DNA of 64,000 nt, from contig CBFHVA010000006.1 of the NCBI GenBank assembly GCA_965659415.1, positions 1-64,000 on the forward strand, given 5' to 3'. Shown here one piece after another: positions 9,153 to 18,872 of this stretch. The position numbers and the translations under genes were made by a program. Below the pieces are notes generated by a model. The model did not search any database and was not told the DNA's origin. It was given only the letters and a program-made list of their open reading frames with translations. Numbering within the stretch: the stretch's first letter is position 1; each line of letters opens with the position of its first letter. This DNA is from Phaeocystidibacter sp965659415. GTDB taxonomy: Bacteria; Bacteroidota; Bacteroidia; Flavobacteriales; Schleiferiaceae.

Positions 9153-10352
9153 ATGACGGAGATGCTCTCAGCGCGAGTAAGCGCTATGTCACTACCCATG
9201 ACTATCGAAATGTCAAAGAAGAGCCGCGAGTTGGCAGCCAAAGGGGTGGATGTAATCAGTCTGAGTTTAGGAGAACCTGATTTTGACACTCCTGAATTCA
9301 TCAAACAAGCAGGCATTCAAGGGATTGAACAGAACTATTCACACTACATGCCGGTGCCGGGTTTTGTTGATTTGCGTGAAGCAATAGCCGCCAAATTCAA
9401 ACGCGATAACCAGCTGGAATATGGCATTGACCAAATTGTGGTAAGCACAGGCGCTAAGCAAACTCTGGCTAACTTGATGCTTTCGCTTTTAAACCCCGGA
9501 GATGAAGTCATTGTACCCGCTCCATATTGGGTGAGTTACGTGGACATGATCAACTTTTTGGATGCGAAGCCCGTTGTGCTTGAAACCAGTTTGGATACAG
9601 GCTTCAAGGTAACTCCTGAACAGTTGGAAGCAGCCATAACGGACAAAACGAAGTTGATGATCTTCTCTTCTCCCAACAATCCGTCGGGAGCTATGTACAC
9701 CAAAGAAGATTACGATGGCATTGCCGCCGTGCTTCACAAGTATCCAGATGTCTTTGTGATTTGTGATGAGATATATGAGCTGATCAATTACGGCACCAAG
9801 CATACGAGTTTTGCCACTATTGATGGAATGTACGAGCGCACCGCAACGGTGAATGGCCTATCGAAGGGATTTGCTATGACGGGTTGGCGTATTGGTTATG
9901 TTGGTTGCCCAGCTTGGTTAGCTAAGGCCTGCGACAAAATTCAAAGTCAGTTTACAAGCGGAACAAGCAGTATCGCTCAGCGTGCTGCCATTGCTGCTGT
10001 ATCAGCTAAACCAAAGGACGTGCAGTACATGGTTGATGCTTTTACTGAAAGGCGAGAGCTCATGTTGCGCACCTTCGGAACACTTCCGGGCTTTAAAACA
10101 CGCGATGCTGAAGGTGCCTTTTATCTCTTCGCTAACATCGAAGAACTGATCGGCAAGAAATTTAATGGTCGCGTGCTGGAAAGCGATTTCGACTTGAGCA
10201 TTTACTTCCTTGAAGAAGGACATGTGAGTAGCGTTCCGGGATCTGCATTTGGCCTTCCTGGTCACATTCGATTCAGCTATGCAGCCTCTCAAGACGACTT
10301 GAAAGAGGCACATCGCAGAATTGAAAATGCCATTCAAAATTTGAGCGACTAA
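9153..10352 (+). CDS. Class I/II pyridoxal-phosphate aminotransferase (aspartate aminotransferase type)
   Basis: The 399-residue product has the fold-type I aminotransferase signatures. These are SLSLGEPDFDTP near the N-terminus, STGAKQTL for cofactor phosphate contact, SSPNNPSGAMY with the cofactor-binding Asn, VICDEIYELINY, and the Schiff-base lysine in NGLSKGFAMTGWRIGY at K238. The C-terminal IRFSYAAS block supplies the substrate carboxylate-binding arginine. Sequence style fits the AspC/PatA (Igamma) subfamily that transfers amino groups between aspartate and 2-oxoglutarate. It lies 3 nt before the potassium transporter gene. Confidence 0.9.
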   Translation: MTEMLSARVSAMSLPMTIEMSKKSRELAAKGVDVISLSLGEPDFDTPEFIKQAGIQGIEQNYSHYMPVPGFVDLREAIAAKFKRDNQLEYGIDQIVVSTGAKQTLANLMLSLLNPGDEVIVPAPYWVSYVDMINFLDAKPVVLETSLDTGFKVTPEQLEAAITDKTKLMIFSSPNNPSGAMYTKEDYDGIAAVLHKYPDVFVICDEIYELINYGTKHTSFATIDGMYERTATVNGLSKGFAMTGWRIGYVGCPAWLAKACDKIQSQFTSGTSSIAQRAAIAAVSAKPKDVQYMVDAFTERRELMLRTFGTLPGFKTRDAEGAFYLFANIEELIGKKFNGRVLESDFDLSIYFLEEGHVSSVPGSAFGLPGHIRFSYAASQDDLKEAHRRIENAIQNLSD

Positions 10353-10355
10353 AGC

Positions 10356-12188
10356 ATGTCGAGTCCGCTAAGAAGAAGAATTAACGCTATTCGAGAGCGC
10401 ATCAACATCCGGCTATTTGATAGTCGGGATCGCGTTCTGAAAGATTTGCGCACCGCAGGTGTACTGATCTCTTCCATGACCATATTTGCGCTAATCTATT
10501 TTCACGGATTTAAGCTGACACTAGCTGAAAGAGCCGTAGTGGAGTTCATCGTAAAATTCTCAATTGGTTTCTACTTACTCAAGTATGTCCTCGAATTTGT
10601 GTACTCCTTCTCCCCTATAGAACATTTAAAGGAGACCAAGTGGGAAGGCATCTTGATGGGGTTCCTCTTCTTGAATATTCTCTCCATCAACATATTCGGC
10701 ACCGAGCTGATGAGCATACTCGGAAAGGTATCTGGTTTGGAGGGGTTGGACCAATTCTTCTTGCTCTTTATTCAGGGCTATTTTTTACTCATTGTGTTCC
10801 TCGAACTTGGAAAGGCAAGCACGGTACTTCCCTTTGCCTCTCTGAGTCCACCCGCATTACTAGCCCTGTCATTTATTGTCCTGATCTTCATTGGCGCCGG
10901 ACTTTTGATGCTACCAGAAATGACCTCAAGCGGACATTCCATGGCGTTCTTTGATGCTTTGTTCACGAGTATTTCGGCGAGTTGTGTTACCGGATTAACC
11001 GTAGTGGATACCGCACATTACTTTAGCTTCAAAGGTCAGTTCATCATTATGCTCCTCTTCCAGCTTGGCGGACTAAACATTATCTCATTTGCTACCTTCT
11101 TTGCTCTTTTTACCAAGAAGGGAATTGGCATCCGTCATCAAAGTTTGATCCAAGCGAGCTACTCAGATGAGTCTCTCACCTCCAGTGCTGATTTGTTCAG
11201 AAAGATCATCCGCTTTACGTTTCAAATTGAAGCTATTGGCACCATTTTAATCTTTCTTACTTGGGGCGCGAAGATGGAATTCGACACACTAGGTCAACGA
11301 TTCTTTTACTCCGTATTTCATGCGATATCCGCCTTTAACAATGCTGGATTTTCCCTATTCACGGATGGATTGATGGAATCACCAATCCAGAACAGCTATC
11401 TGCTTCACCTCATCATCGCCCTCATCGTAATCTTTGGAGGCTTAGGTTTTGGAACCATTCGCGATATTTTCACCCTGAGGCACGTGCGAGAGCGGATGCG
11501 AAAGCCCTGGAAATCTCTCGGCGTAGGTACTAAAATTTCACTTTACAGCACAGGGATCTTATTGAGTGTAGGTTTTGTGATCTTCTTCATTTTCGAATAC
11601 AACGGAACCATGGATGGTCAATCCTTGGGAGGAAAACTCATTACAGCCATATTCCAATCAGCAACGACGCGTACGGCGGGCTTCAACACGGTGGATATTG
11701 GAAGCTTGGCGTTGCCTGTATTGATATTCTTCATATTCCTCATGTTCATTGGCGCATCAACAGGGTCAACGGGCGGTGGTATCAAAACCACAACTTTTGC
11801 GTTGGTTTTTCTTTCGGCCTGGACAACGATACGAGGAAAGAAAAAAGTAGAACTCTTTAAGCAAACCATCCCATGGGAATTGCTCAACCGCGCCTTTAGC
11901 ATTTTCTTATTCTCGGCTACGGTCATATTGGTCGGCATCTTTATCCTGACCATCTCTGATCCTCAGATTGGATTAGCTCGTTTGGCCTTTGAGGAAGTGT
12001 CTGCATTCTGTACGGTAGGCCTCACCACGGGAGTCACCACTGAACTTTCCTCCGTGGGGCGTACCGTAATTATGATTTCGATGTTCATTGGACGTATCGG
12101 AACCCTTACTCTCGCCTTTGCATTGAGCAGTCGCAAGAAAGAATCGGATGATTACAAGTATCCGAAAGCCAACTTCATGGTTGGGTAA
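10356..12188 (+). CDS. TrkH-family potassium uptake channel subunit
   Basis: This 610-residue inner-membrane protein has the four-fold repeated membrane-pore-membrane layout of Trk/Ktr channels. The four selectivity-loop segments are visible: CVTGLTV near 210, NNAGFSLF near 327, TAGFNTVD near 441 and CTVGLTTG near 551. An extra N-terminal part (about 130 residues, with several hydrophobic helices) precedes the core, making it longer than the typical TrkH. The regulatory TrkA/KtrA partner is not encoded next to it. It follows the aminotransferase by 3 nt, so it probably shares that promoter. Confidence 0.9.
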   Translation: MSSPLRRRINAIRERINIRLFDSRDRVLKDLRTAGVLISSMTIFALIYFHGFKLTLAERAVVEFIVKFSIGFYLLKYVLEFVYSFSPIEHLKETKWEGILMGFLFLNILSINIFGTELMSILGKVSGLEGLDQFFLLFIQGYFLLIVFLELGKASTVLPFASLSPPALLALSFIVLIFIGAGLLMLPEMTSSGHSMAFFDALFTSISASCVTGLTVVDTAHYFSFKGQFIIMLLFQLGGLNIISFATFFALFTKKGIGIRHQSLIQASYSDESLTSSADLFRKIIRFTFQIEAIGTILIFLTWGAKMEFDTLGQRFFYSVFHAISAFNNAGFSLFTDGLMESPIQNSYLLHLIIALIVIFGGLGFGTIRDIFTLRHVRERMRKPWKSLGVGTKISLYSTGILLSVGFVIFFIFEYNGTMDGQSLGGKLITAIFQSATTRTAGFNTVDIGSLALPVLIFFIFLMFIGASTGSTGGGIKTTTFALVFLSAWTTIRGKKKVELFKQTIPWELLNRAFSIFLFSATVILVGIFILTISDPQIGLARLAFEEVSAFCTVGLTTGVTTELSSVGRTVIMISMFIGRIGTLTLAFALSSRKKESDDYKYPKANFMVG

Positions 12189-12237
12189 CAAGCACTTATC
12201 TAACAACTCGAAGTGAAGTAAGTACCTAAACATTCAC

Positions 12238-12264
12238 TTGAGAACATCCGTTTAACTACCTTTG
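12238..12264 (+). promoter_or_regulatory. Promoter of ubiE-porT-DMT unit
   Basis: A TTG at 12238-12240 and TACCTTTG at 12257-12264 are separated by 16 nt, close to the Bacteroidota -33/-7 spacing. The ubiE ATG follows 25 nt later. Confidence 0.65.
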
Positions 12265-12289
12265 CACCCGTTTAGAAAAAAGCACTTAA

Positions 12290-13015
12290 ATGGCCGAAGT
12301 TAAGCCGTACGCTACAGAAGAAGGATCGAAGAAGGAGCAAGTAGCCAAGATGTTCGACAACATCTCCGCTCGCTATGATTTTCTGAATCATTTTCTCTCA
12401 TTGGGAATTGATAAAGGATGGAGACGTAAAGTCGTTCGAATGCTGCGTCAGCAAAAGCCTACGGAGATTCTGGATATTGCCACGGGAACGGCTGATTTGG
12501 CCATCGCTCTCACCAAAATCGAAGGTGCTCAGGTTACAGGCGTAGACATCTCCGCTGGGATGCTTAAGGTTGGCGGTGTTAAGATTGAAAAGAAGGGGCT
12601 GAAAGACCGAATCGCTCTGCAACTTGGCGATTCCGAAAACTTGCCATTTGAAGATAACAGCTTTGACGCCATTACCGTTGCCTTTGGGGTGCGTAACTTC
12701 GAAAATCTAGAGGAAGGCCTCAGCGAAATGCTTCGCGTTATAAAGCCAGGCGGAACGGTTGCTGTGCTTGAATTTTCACAGCCCACAGGATTTCCATTCA
12801 AGCAGATTTATCGATTCTACTTCAAGTTCATTCTACCTACCATTGGAAATTTGGTGAGTAAGGATCAGTCGGCCTATACCTATTTGCCTGAATCGGTGGA
12901 CGCCTTTCCGTATGGAGAGCGTTTTGTGAACATCTTGAAAGAGCTCGGCTATCAAAATCCACAGTCACGCCCAGTGACATTTGGGGTTGCCACAATTTAT
13001 ACTGCCACAAAATAA
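12290..13015 (+). CDS. ubiE: Demethylmenaquinone methyltransferase
   Basis: The 241-residue SAM-dependent methyltransferase has the UbiE/MenG signature VAKMFDNISARYDFLNHFLS-type N-terminus. SAM motif I, ILDIATGTADL, lies near residues 60-70, followed by DSENLPFEDNSFDAITVAFGVRN and the RVIKPGG motif. It catalyses the last step of menaquinone synthesis, methylation of demethylmenaquinone; Bacteroidota normally use menaquinone only. The downstream gene encodes a PorT-type protein, an arrangement that recurs in Flavobacteriia as far as I recall. Confidence 0.93.
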   Translation: MAEVKPYATEEGSKKEQVAKMFDNISARYDFLNHFLSLGIDKGWRRKVVRMLRQQKPTEILDIATGTADLAIALTKIEGAQVTGVDISAGMLKVGGVKIEKKGLKDRIALQLGDSENLPFEDNSFDAITVAFGVRNFENLEEGLSEMLRVIKPGGTVAVLEFSQPTGFPFKQIYRFYFKFILPTIGNLVSKDQSAYTYLPESVDAFPYGERFVNILKELGYQNPQSRPVTFGVATIYTATK

Positions 13016-13040
13016 CCGAAGTATTAGGCCGTTCTCAGTC

Positions 13041-13745
13041 ATGTTGAAAGCACGTTATACCATATTTCTATTCGTTCTCCTTGCCTCAAGTGTTCTATCT
13101 TGGGGTCAGAATGGTACGCGCAATTTGAGATTGTACGACCAGCGTCCGATTCACTTCGGATTCTACGTTGGCGTTAACGTCTACGATTTTCAACTTCGCA
13201 TGAATCGCGATATATCTGCAGTTCCCAAATTTTATAGCATTGAAACAGAAGCGAGTCCGGGTTATTCGGTAGGTATTGTCAGTGACTTAAGATTGGGTCA
13301 CAATTTGAACCTGCGCTTTCTTCCTTCCTTCGTTAACACGGAGCGCAAGCTTCTTATCGACATGGAGCACCCTTTTACTGGGGTACGCAGCGTAGAGGAA
13401 AGACTGATTGAGAGCTCACTAATTCAAGCTCCATTCGAATTGAAGTTTAAGACCGACCGCATCCATAATCACCGTTGGTACGTGCTTACCGGCTTTACCT
13501 ATTCCTACGATTTAAGTTCTAAGGAAGATTTAGATGACGACCTGATATTCAAGCTAAATTCAAGCGACTTGAGCTACGATTTCGGCATTGGAATGGATAT
13601 TTACTTCGAATACTTTAAGCTTTCTCCACAGATTAAAGCCTTCTGGGGTGTTGCGGATCTGAACGTTCCAGATGGCACCATTCCAGTTTCTGGTTTGGAA
13701 AGTACCCGCACGCGAGGCATCTTGTTCTCGTTTACCTTCGAATAA
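13041..13745 (+). CDS. porT: PorT-family outer-membrane protein of type IX secretion
   Basis: The 234-residue product has a signal peptide (about residues 1-22, ending SWGQ) followed by a small beta-barrel-like sequence. It includes RPIHFGFYVGVNVYDF, the turn DLRLGHNLNLRFLPSF and a C-terminal strand ending in Phe (ILFSFTFE). These are features of PorT, a type IX secretion system component needed for export of gliding and protease cargo. I chose ATG 13041 because the signal peptide begins there; the open frame upstream lies inside ubiE. Its stop overlaps the next ATG by one base. Assignment rests on sequence style plus its place after ubiE. Confidence 0.78.
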   Translation: MLKARYTIFLFVLLASSVLSWGQNGTRNLRLYDQRPIHFGFYVGVNVYDFQLRMNRDISAVPKFYSIETEASPGYSVGIVSDLRLGHNLNLRFLPSFVNTERKLLIDMEHPFTGVRSVEERLIESSLIQAPFELKFKTDRIHNHRWYVLTGFTYSYDLSSKEDLDDDLIFKLNSSDLSYDFGIGMDIYFEYFKLSPQIKAFWGVADLNVPDGTIPVSGLESTRTRGILFSFTFE

Positions 13746-14671
13746 TGTTGAAGAGCAACATGGCCGCTCAGCGTGAAGCCTTACTTGCCAACCCCAAATC
13801 GAGGGGAATCATTTACATGCTGATTTCTGTAATCGGGTTTTCCCTTATGAACCTGGTGGTGAAGTTTTTAAGTCTTTCAGCCAATCCCATTCCTGCACCA
13901 CAGCTGGTCTTCTTTAGAAGCGTAGTTTCTCTGGCGATATCGCTCTGGTTCATTCGTAGAAAACAAATTGCCATTTTCGGAAATAACAAAAAGTGGCTCA
14001 TCCTGAGAGGCGTATTTGGCGTCACTGCACTCACTACCTTCTTCTACACCCTCCAGGAATTGCCCTTATCCACAGCCGTGGTTCTGCAATATTTATCTCC
14101 CATCTTCACGGCACTTTTTGCCGTTTGGCTATTGGGCGAAAAAGTGAAGGGTTACCAGTGGTTGTTCTTTCTAATTTCATTTGCAGGCATTGCAGTAATC
14201 CGCGGTTTCGACGATTCAATTGACACAACCTACCTCCTACTTGGTATTATGAGCTCCGTTTTTGCCGGCTTGGCCTACAATGCTATTGGTAAGCTGCGGC
14301 ATACTGATGATCCGGTGGTCATTGTATTCTACTTCCCACTAATCGCCACTCCCGTAATGTTGCTCCTAGCAGCGGTGGGGTTAGTAGATTGGGTCATGCC
14401 TATCGGTTGGGAATGGAGTCTCCTTCTCCTCATGGGTGTTCTCACTCAAATCGCTCAAATCGCCATGACAAAAGCGTTCCAATCAAGTGATCTCAGCGGA
14501 TTGGCGGGGATGAAGTATCTGGGAATTCTGTTTCTACTATCCTTCGATTATTTCATCTTCAACGTGCAATACGCATGGACAGTATTGTTGGGAATGGCGA
14601 TGGTCATCGTCGGGGTATTACTGAACCTTTTCTTTAAGCCTAAGAAGGACGCTTCGCCTGCGACAAAATAA
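13745..14671 (+). CDS. DMT-superfamily (EamA) transporter
   Basis: This 308-residue protein has about ten hydrophobic helices arranged as two EamA repeats (roughly residues 19-150 and 160-300). Typical features are the opening GIIYMLISVIGFSLMNLVVK, the ELPLSTAVVLQYLSPIFTAL segment at the end of repeat 1 and GILFLLSFDYFIFN in repeat 2. Family members export metabolites or amino acids across the inner membrane; the substrate is not predictable. ATG 13760 (MAAQ...) is an alternative start. Its 3' end overlaps the convergent TrmH gene by 32 bp. Confidence 0.85.
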   Translation: MLKSNMAAQREALLANPKSRGIIYMLISVIGFSLMNLVVKFLSLSANPIPAPQLVFFRSVVSLAISLWFIRRKQIAIFGNNKKWLILRGVFGVTALTTFFYTLQELPLSTAVVLQYLSPIFTALFAVWLLGEKVKGYQWLFFLISFAGIAVIRGFDDSIDTTYLLLGIMSSVFAGLAYNAIGKLRHTDDPVVIVFYFPLIATPVMLLLAAVGLVDWVMPIGWEWSLLLLMGVLTQIAQIAMTKAFQSSDLSGLAGMKYLGILFLLSFDYFIFNVQYAWTVLLGMAMVIVGVLLNLFFKPKKDASPATK

Positions 14672-15374
14672 TAGCCGTGGCCATGGCTACGTTCAAACTT
14701 TCTGCGCCATCTGAATTGAATCTTGGGATGGTTAAAGCTTGAGCCAACTCTTTAATCGCTTGAGATGGTCCGTTTGCTTCATTTCCCATCACCAACATCG
14801 TCTTTGAATCAAAGCTCGATTCATACAACGAGGAACCTTCCATGTCAGCTACCCATACCTGTCCTCCTTGCCCCTTCCAAGATTCGGCGAGTTTAACGAG
14901 ATCTGAAACGACGGGTTGCACTCGAGCTAGACTTCCCATGGTAGATTGGACTACCTTCGGATTCCAAACCTCTACGCAATCTTCCGACAAGTAAATGGCG
15001 TCTATGGCAAACCAATCGGCTAAACGAATAATCGTTCCCATATTCCCTGGGTCACGTACACCGTCGAGGGCTAAAATGAAATCCGCATTGTTGGACTCTT
15101 CGATCTTTGGGATTTGAAAGACAGCCAAGGTTCCGTTTGGTGATTGTAAGCGACTGGCTGACTTTAGCTCTTGGGAGCTCACTCGCGTTGGAGAAATGGA
15201 TAATCCAGCAGGCGCTTGATATTCCTCCGTGGCGATCCATTGATCAATGATATAACCCGATCTTAAAAATTCCTCCACTACCTTCGGCGTTTCTGCAATG
15301 AAGCATCCTTCGCGCACGCGAAATTTCTTTTGATAAAGTTGTTGAATGCGTTTGGAATCTTTCTTGCTAAACAA
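14640..15374 (-). CDS. TrmH/SpoU-family RNA 2'-O-methyltransferase
   Basis: The 244-residue protein has an N-terminal substrate-binding domain (about 1-90) and a knotted SPOUT catalytic domain. The three SPOUT motifs are visible: DPGNMGTIIRLAD at about 108-120, VMGNEANGPSQ at about 194-204 and IPRFNSDGAESLNVAMA at about 217-233. Such enzymes methylate ribose 2'-OH in rRNA or tRNA; the target cannot be named here. It is divergent from the TamL-like gene and overlaps the convergent DMT transporter gene by 32 bp. Confidence 0.88.
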   Translation of the reverse strand: MFSKKDSKRIQQLYQKKFRVREGCFIAETPKVVEEFLRSGYIIDQWIATEEYQAPAGLSISPTRVSSQELKSASRLQSPNGTLAVFQIPKIEESNNADFILALDGVRDPGNMGTIIRLADWFAIDAIYLSEDCVEVWNPKVVQSTMGSLARVQPVVSDLVKLAESWKGQGGQVWVADMEGSSLYESSFDSKTMLVMGNEANGPSQAIKELAQALTIPRFNSDGAESLNVAMATAIILSQAKRPS

Positions 15375-15387
15375 GGTGCGAAGGGAT

Positions 15388-15395
15388 TAACTTTG
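15388..15395 (+). promoter_or_regulatory. Promoter -7 element of the TamL-like gene
   Basis: TAACTTTG matches TAnnTTTG and ends 9 nt before the ATG at 15405, predicting a very short leader. It rules out the longer in-frame start at 15330. Confidence 0.65.
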
Positions 15396-15404
15396 TTCTA
15401 TTCA

Positions 15405-17699
15405 ATGGTTCTACGACCGCTAAGATACATACCGATCTTTCTTCTGGCATTATTGGCCGGATCATGTAACTTCAGTAAGTGGGTTCCTGAAGGGAATTAC
15501 CGGCTGGATGAAAACCACATTGAGGTAGATGGAAAGAAGCCGCCTGCGGAGGTTAGGAACATCGTGAAGCAACAGCCCACTGCTCAATTCAGCAATTGGA
15601 TTTACACCATCGGAAATCCAACCGATAGCAGTGGTTTTGCAAAATGGGTATCCAACCGAGGCGAGGCTCCCACAATCATGCGCGATCAACTTTCGGAACG
15701 AACGGCTACTCAGTTAGGCTACTACTACTTTAATCGGGGTTACTTTAACAATGAGGCATCCTACGAGGTCGTCATAGATTCATCCAAACAAGCGGCAGAT
15801 GTCTATTACAAGGTTGAGCTGGGTCATCAATACACATTTGGTCAACTCAGCTATGATATAGCCTCTCCAGATATTCGTGAGATGGTTCTTAGAGATACGG
15901 CCAACTCTATGATCGTGAACGGCGATCCTTATGATGAGGCAATACTTGAAAAAGAGAGAGATCGACTTTCAGATAAATTTCGAAATGATGGGTTCTTCGG
16001 ATTTTCAAAAAGTTGGATTCGTTACACAGCCGACACCGTTGGAAGAAATGGTACGGTAGACATCATACTTCGAATTATAGATAGACCCGTTCGACTTCTA
16101 GACACAACGTATTCGGTACCACACCAGCGATATCACATTGAAAAAGTGTATATCGATTACAACTTCAACTATCTCGATCCAAATGCTTCATATCTGGACA
16201 CGACGAGATTCAATGGGTATGAGTTGCTTATTCGTGATGAAGAAACCTATCATCCCCATTTGATTACGCGCGCAGTTCATTTCCGACCAGGTGATCAGTT
16301 TAATGCTCAAGAGACCAAAGAATCCTATACCCACCTCACATCTCTAGGGGTTTTCGGTGCCACCGAGATTGAATTCACGCCCGTGGAAGGAACCGATAGC
16401 ACCGTGCTGAATGCCTTCGTGAAACTCTCCCCACTGGACAAGCGCTCATTTACTTCCGAACTGGAAGGAACCAATACTTCTGGGAATTACGGAATTGCAG
16501 GAAACGTAGGTTGGATCAACCGAAATCTGTTTGGAGCTGGTGAAGTTCTGGATTTGACCCTGAAAGGCGGTATTCAAGCTCAGGTAAATACCATTGACAA
16601 CTCCGGACTATTCAACACAACAGAGCTAGGTGCAGAGGCAGGTATCAACTTCTCAAGATTTCTTATCCCACTATCTTGGCAAGCTCGCTTCCCGAAGAAA
16701 TACCTGCCTTCAACGCGTATTTATACTTCATATAGCCAGCAATCACGCGTCGAGTTTCAAAGGAGAATCGTAAAGGTGGGTATTAGTTATCAAGCTCGCC
16801 CTTGGAAAAACACGACTATCTCATTCACGCCACTTGATTTGAGCTATGTAAACTTGCTCGATGCAGATCCGGATTACATTAACTCTCTATTCTTTAAAAC
16901 TGGATTTCAAGATAACCTCATCGCATCGAACCGACTTACATTCACCTATATTCCTTTGAATGAAAGTCAACAGTTGCTTCGTCATTATTTCAGATTCTCC
17001 TATGAAGGCTCAGGTAATGTGTTAAGCTTATTCAATGGCATGATTCCGGTGAATCCGGAATCGGGACAAGGCGAATTACTTGGAGTACCCTATGCTCAAT
17101 ACGTGAAATTCGATGTTGAGTATAGAAACTATTTCCGGGTAACTCCTAAAACTGTATTTGTTTCAAGAGGTGTTTTTGGGATCACCTACAACTACGGAAA
17201 CTCGCCGTTCTTGCCACCATTTGAAAAGAACTTTCTAGCCGGTGGTTCCCAAGATGTGCGTGCATGGGTAGCCTATCGTCTTGGTCCAGGTAACATGCCG
17301 AACTACATTTACGATCAAGAAAACTACGCCGCGGTTGCTCCCATAAAAGCCATGATTAACTTGGAATATCGCTTTCCGATTGCCGGTAGTTTGAAAGGAG
17401 CCCTCTTTGCGGATGCAGGGAACGTTTGGCTTTTTGATCGTGACTACGACTTAAAAGACTTTGAGGGACTTACAGAGTCACAAGTTGAATCAGCCAAATT
17501 CAAATGGAATCGTGTAATTCCTTCATCTGCTCTGGGTACAGGCTTCGGCCTCCGTTACGACTTCGGTTTCTTCCAGTTGCGACTGGATGGCGGTTTGAAG
17601 GTTTGGGACCCTAGTGAACCTGCAGGTTATGAGTATGTGCTCGGGGGACTCCGCTGGGAAAATGTCACCTACAACTTTGCACTTGGATATCCTTTCTAA
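15405..17699 (+). CDS. BamA/TamA-family outer-membrane lipoprotein (TamL-like)
   Basis: This 764-residue protein begins with a lipoprotein signal peptide ending LLALLAGSC. POTRA-like segments follow over about residues 30-350, and a C-terminal 16-strand-type barrel ends in the aromatic NFALGYPF. The barrel contains GTGFGLRYDFGFFQLRLDG and the GGSQDVRAW segment typical of Omp85 proteins. Bacteroidota carry TamL, a lipidated relative of TamA that works with TamB in outer-membrane assembly or lipid transfer. The lipobox and length support TamL over BamA. tamB is not adjacent in this window, so the TamL name is inference. Confidence 0.83.
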   Translation: MVLRPLRYIPIFLLALLAGSCNFSKWVPEGNYRLDENHIEVDGKKPPAEVRNIVKQQPTAQFSNWIYTIGNPTDSSGFAKWVSNRGEAPTIMRDQLSERTATQLGYYYFNRGYFNNEASYEVVIDSSKQAADVYYKVELGHQYTFGQLSYDIASPDIREMVLRDTANSMIVNGDPYDEAILEKERDRLSDKFRNDGFFGFSKSWIRYTADTVGRNGTVDIILRIIDRPVRLLDTTYSVPHQRYHIEKVYIDYNFNYLDPNASYLDTTRFNGYELLIRDEETYHPHLITRAVHFRPGDQFNAQETKESYTHLTSLGVFGATEIEFTPVEGTDSTVLNAFVKLSPLDKRSFTSELEGTNTSGNYGIAGNVGWINRNLFGAGEVLDLTLKGGIQAQVNTIDNSGLFNTTELGAEAGINFSRFLIPLSWQARFPKKYLPSTRIYTSYSQQSRVEFQRRIVKVGISYQARPWKNTTISFTPLDLSYVNLLDADPDYINSLFFKTGFQDNLIASNRLTFTYIPLNESQQLLRHYFRFSYEGSGNVLSLFNGMIPVNPESGQGELLGVPYAQYVKFDVEYRNYFRVTPKTVFVSRGVFGITYNYGNSPFLPPFEKNFLAGGSQDVRAWVAYRLGPGNMPNYIYDQENYAAVAPIKAMINLEYRFPIAGSLKGALFADAGNVWLFDRDYDLKDFEGLTESQVESAKFKWNRVIPSSALGTGFGLRYDFGFFQLRLDGGLKVWDPSEPAGYEYVLGGLRWENVTYNFALGYPF

Positions 17700-17730
17700 G
17701 CACAACCTTTCCCACCCAATCAAAAAATCC

Positions 17731-17738
17731 TAATTTTG
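17731..17738 (+). promoter_or_regulatory. Promoter -7 element of the aldolase gene
   Basis: TAATTTTG matches TAnnTTTG; the ATG at 17797 lies 58 nt downstream, leaving a leader of about 50 nt. Confidence 0.6.
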
Positions 17739-17796
17739 CTTCTTCTCAACTTTAAAACGAGAAGCTTACAACGAACTAAGATAAACAGCTGAACCT

Positions 17797-18855
17797 ATGT
17801 CATACTCTAAGATCCAGGAACTATTAGGCCAGGACGCGAGCTTCTTGCTCGAGCATGAAAGCAAGACTATTTCTAAAAATGACATTCACCTGCCAGGTGG
17901 AGATTTTGTAGATCGAATTTTCACAGAGACCAATCGCAGTATTCCTGTAATGCGTAGCCTTCAAGCTCTGTACGGAACGGGTCGACTTGGTGGTTCGGGT
18001 TATCTCTCTATCCTTCCCGTTGACCAAGGTATCGAGCACAGTGCTTCGGCGTCATTCGCTCCAAATCCAATCTATTTCGATCCTGAGAACATTGTAAAGC
18101 TTGCCGTTGAAGCTGAATGTAATGCGGTAGCCTCAACATTTGGTGTGCTTTCAAATGTAGCTCGCAAGTACGCTCACAAAATTCCATTTGTGGTTAAGAT
18201 TAACCACAACGAGTTCTTGTCTAACCCAGCTCAATTCGACCAAACTATGTACGGTAGTGTGGAAGACGCTTGGAACATGGGAGCGGTTGCTGTTGGTGCA
18301 ACGGTTTACTTCGGTGCACAAGAGTCACGCAGACAACTATTGGAAGTAGCTGAGGCATTTGAGCGTGCGCATGAACTGGGCATGGCTACTATTCTTTGGT
18401 GTTACACTAGAAATAGTACTTTCAAGAAAGATGGAGTTGATTATCATACTTCGGCTGACCTTACTTCTCAAGCCAACCACTTGGGTGTTACCATACAGGC
18501 TGACATCATCAAGCAAAAGCTTCCTACTAATAATGGCGGTTACACGGCTATTAACTTCGGAAAAACGCACCCGAAAGTATACTCTGAATTAACCACCGAC
18601 CACCCCATTGACTTGACGCGTTACCAAGTAGCGAACTGTTATATGGGTCGCATTGGTTTGATCAACTCTGGTGGTGCATCAGGAGGCGAAAGCGATTTAG
18701 CTGAAGCTGTTGCCACGGCTGTTATCAACAAGAGAGCAGGCGGTCAAGGCTTGATTCTAGGTAGAAAAGCATTCCAGCGTCCAATGAACGAGGGCGTTGA
18801 GCTCCTGAGAACTGTACAAGACGTTTACCTTACTGACGAGATTACCATCGCCTAA
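17797..18855 (+). CDS. Class I fructose-bisphosphate aldolase (archaeal/DhnA type)
   Basis: The 352-residue protein resembles the DhnA/FbaB class I aldolase family, a TIM barrel that forms a Schiff base with its substrate and needs no metal. Recognisable blocks are YLSILPVDQGIEHSASASFA near residues 70-88, IPFVVKINHNEF, GAVAVGATVYFG and the phosphate-binding GLINSGGASGGESDLAEAV near the end. It cleaves fructose 1,6-bisphosphate to triose phosphates in glycolysis and gluconeogenesis; fbp for the opposite flow lies at 52.9 kb. accD follows after 17 nt and is probably on the same transcript. Confidence 0.88.
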   Translation: MSYSKIQELLGQDASFLLEHESKTISKNDIHLPGGDFVDRIFTETNRSIPVMRSLQALYGTGRLGGSGYLSILPVDQGIEHSASASFAPNPIYFDPENIVKLAVEAECNAVASTFGVLSNVARKYAHKIPFVVKINHNEFLSNPAQFDQTMYGSVEDAWNMGAVAVGATVYFGAQESRRQLLEVAEAFERAHELGMATILWCYTRNSTFKKDGVDYHTSADLTSQANHLGVTIQADIIKQKLPTNNGGYTAINFGKTHPKVYSELTTDHPIDLTRYQVANCYMGRIGLINSGGASGGESDLAEAVATAVINKRAGGQGLILGRKAFQRPMNEGVELLRTVQDVYLTDEITIA

Positions 18856-18872
18856 TTCTAAAGAACACCACT

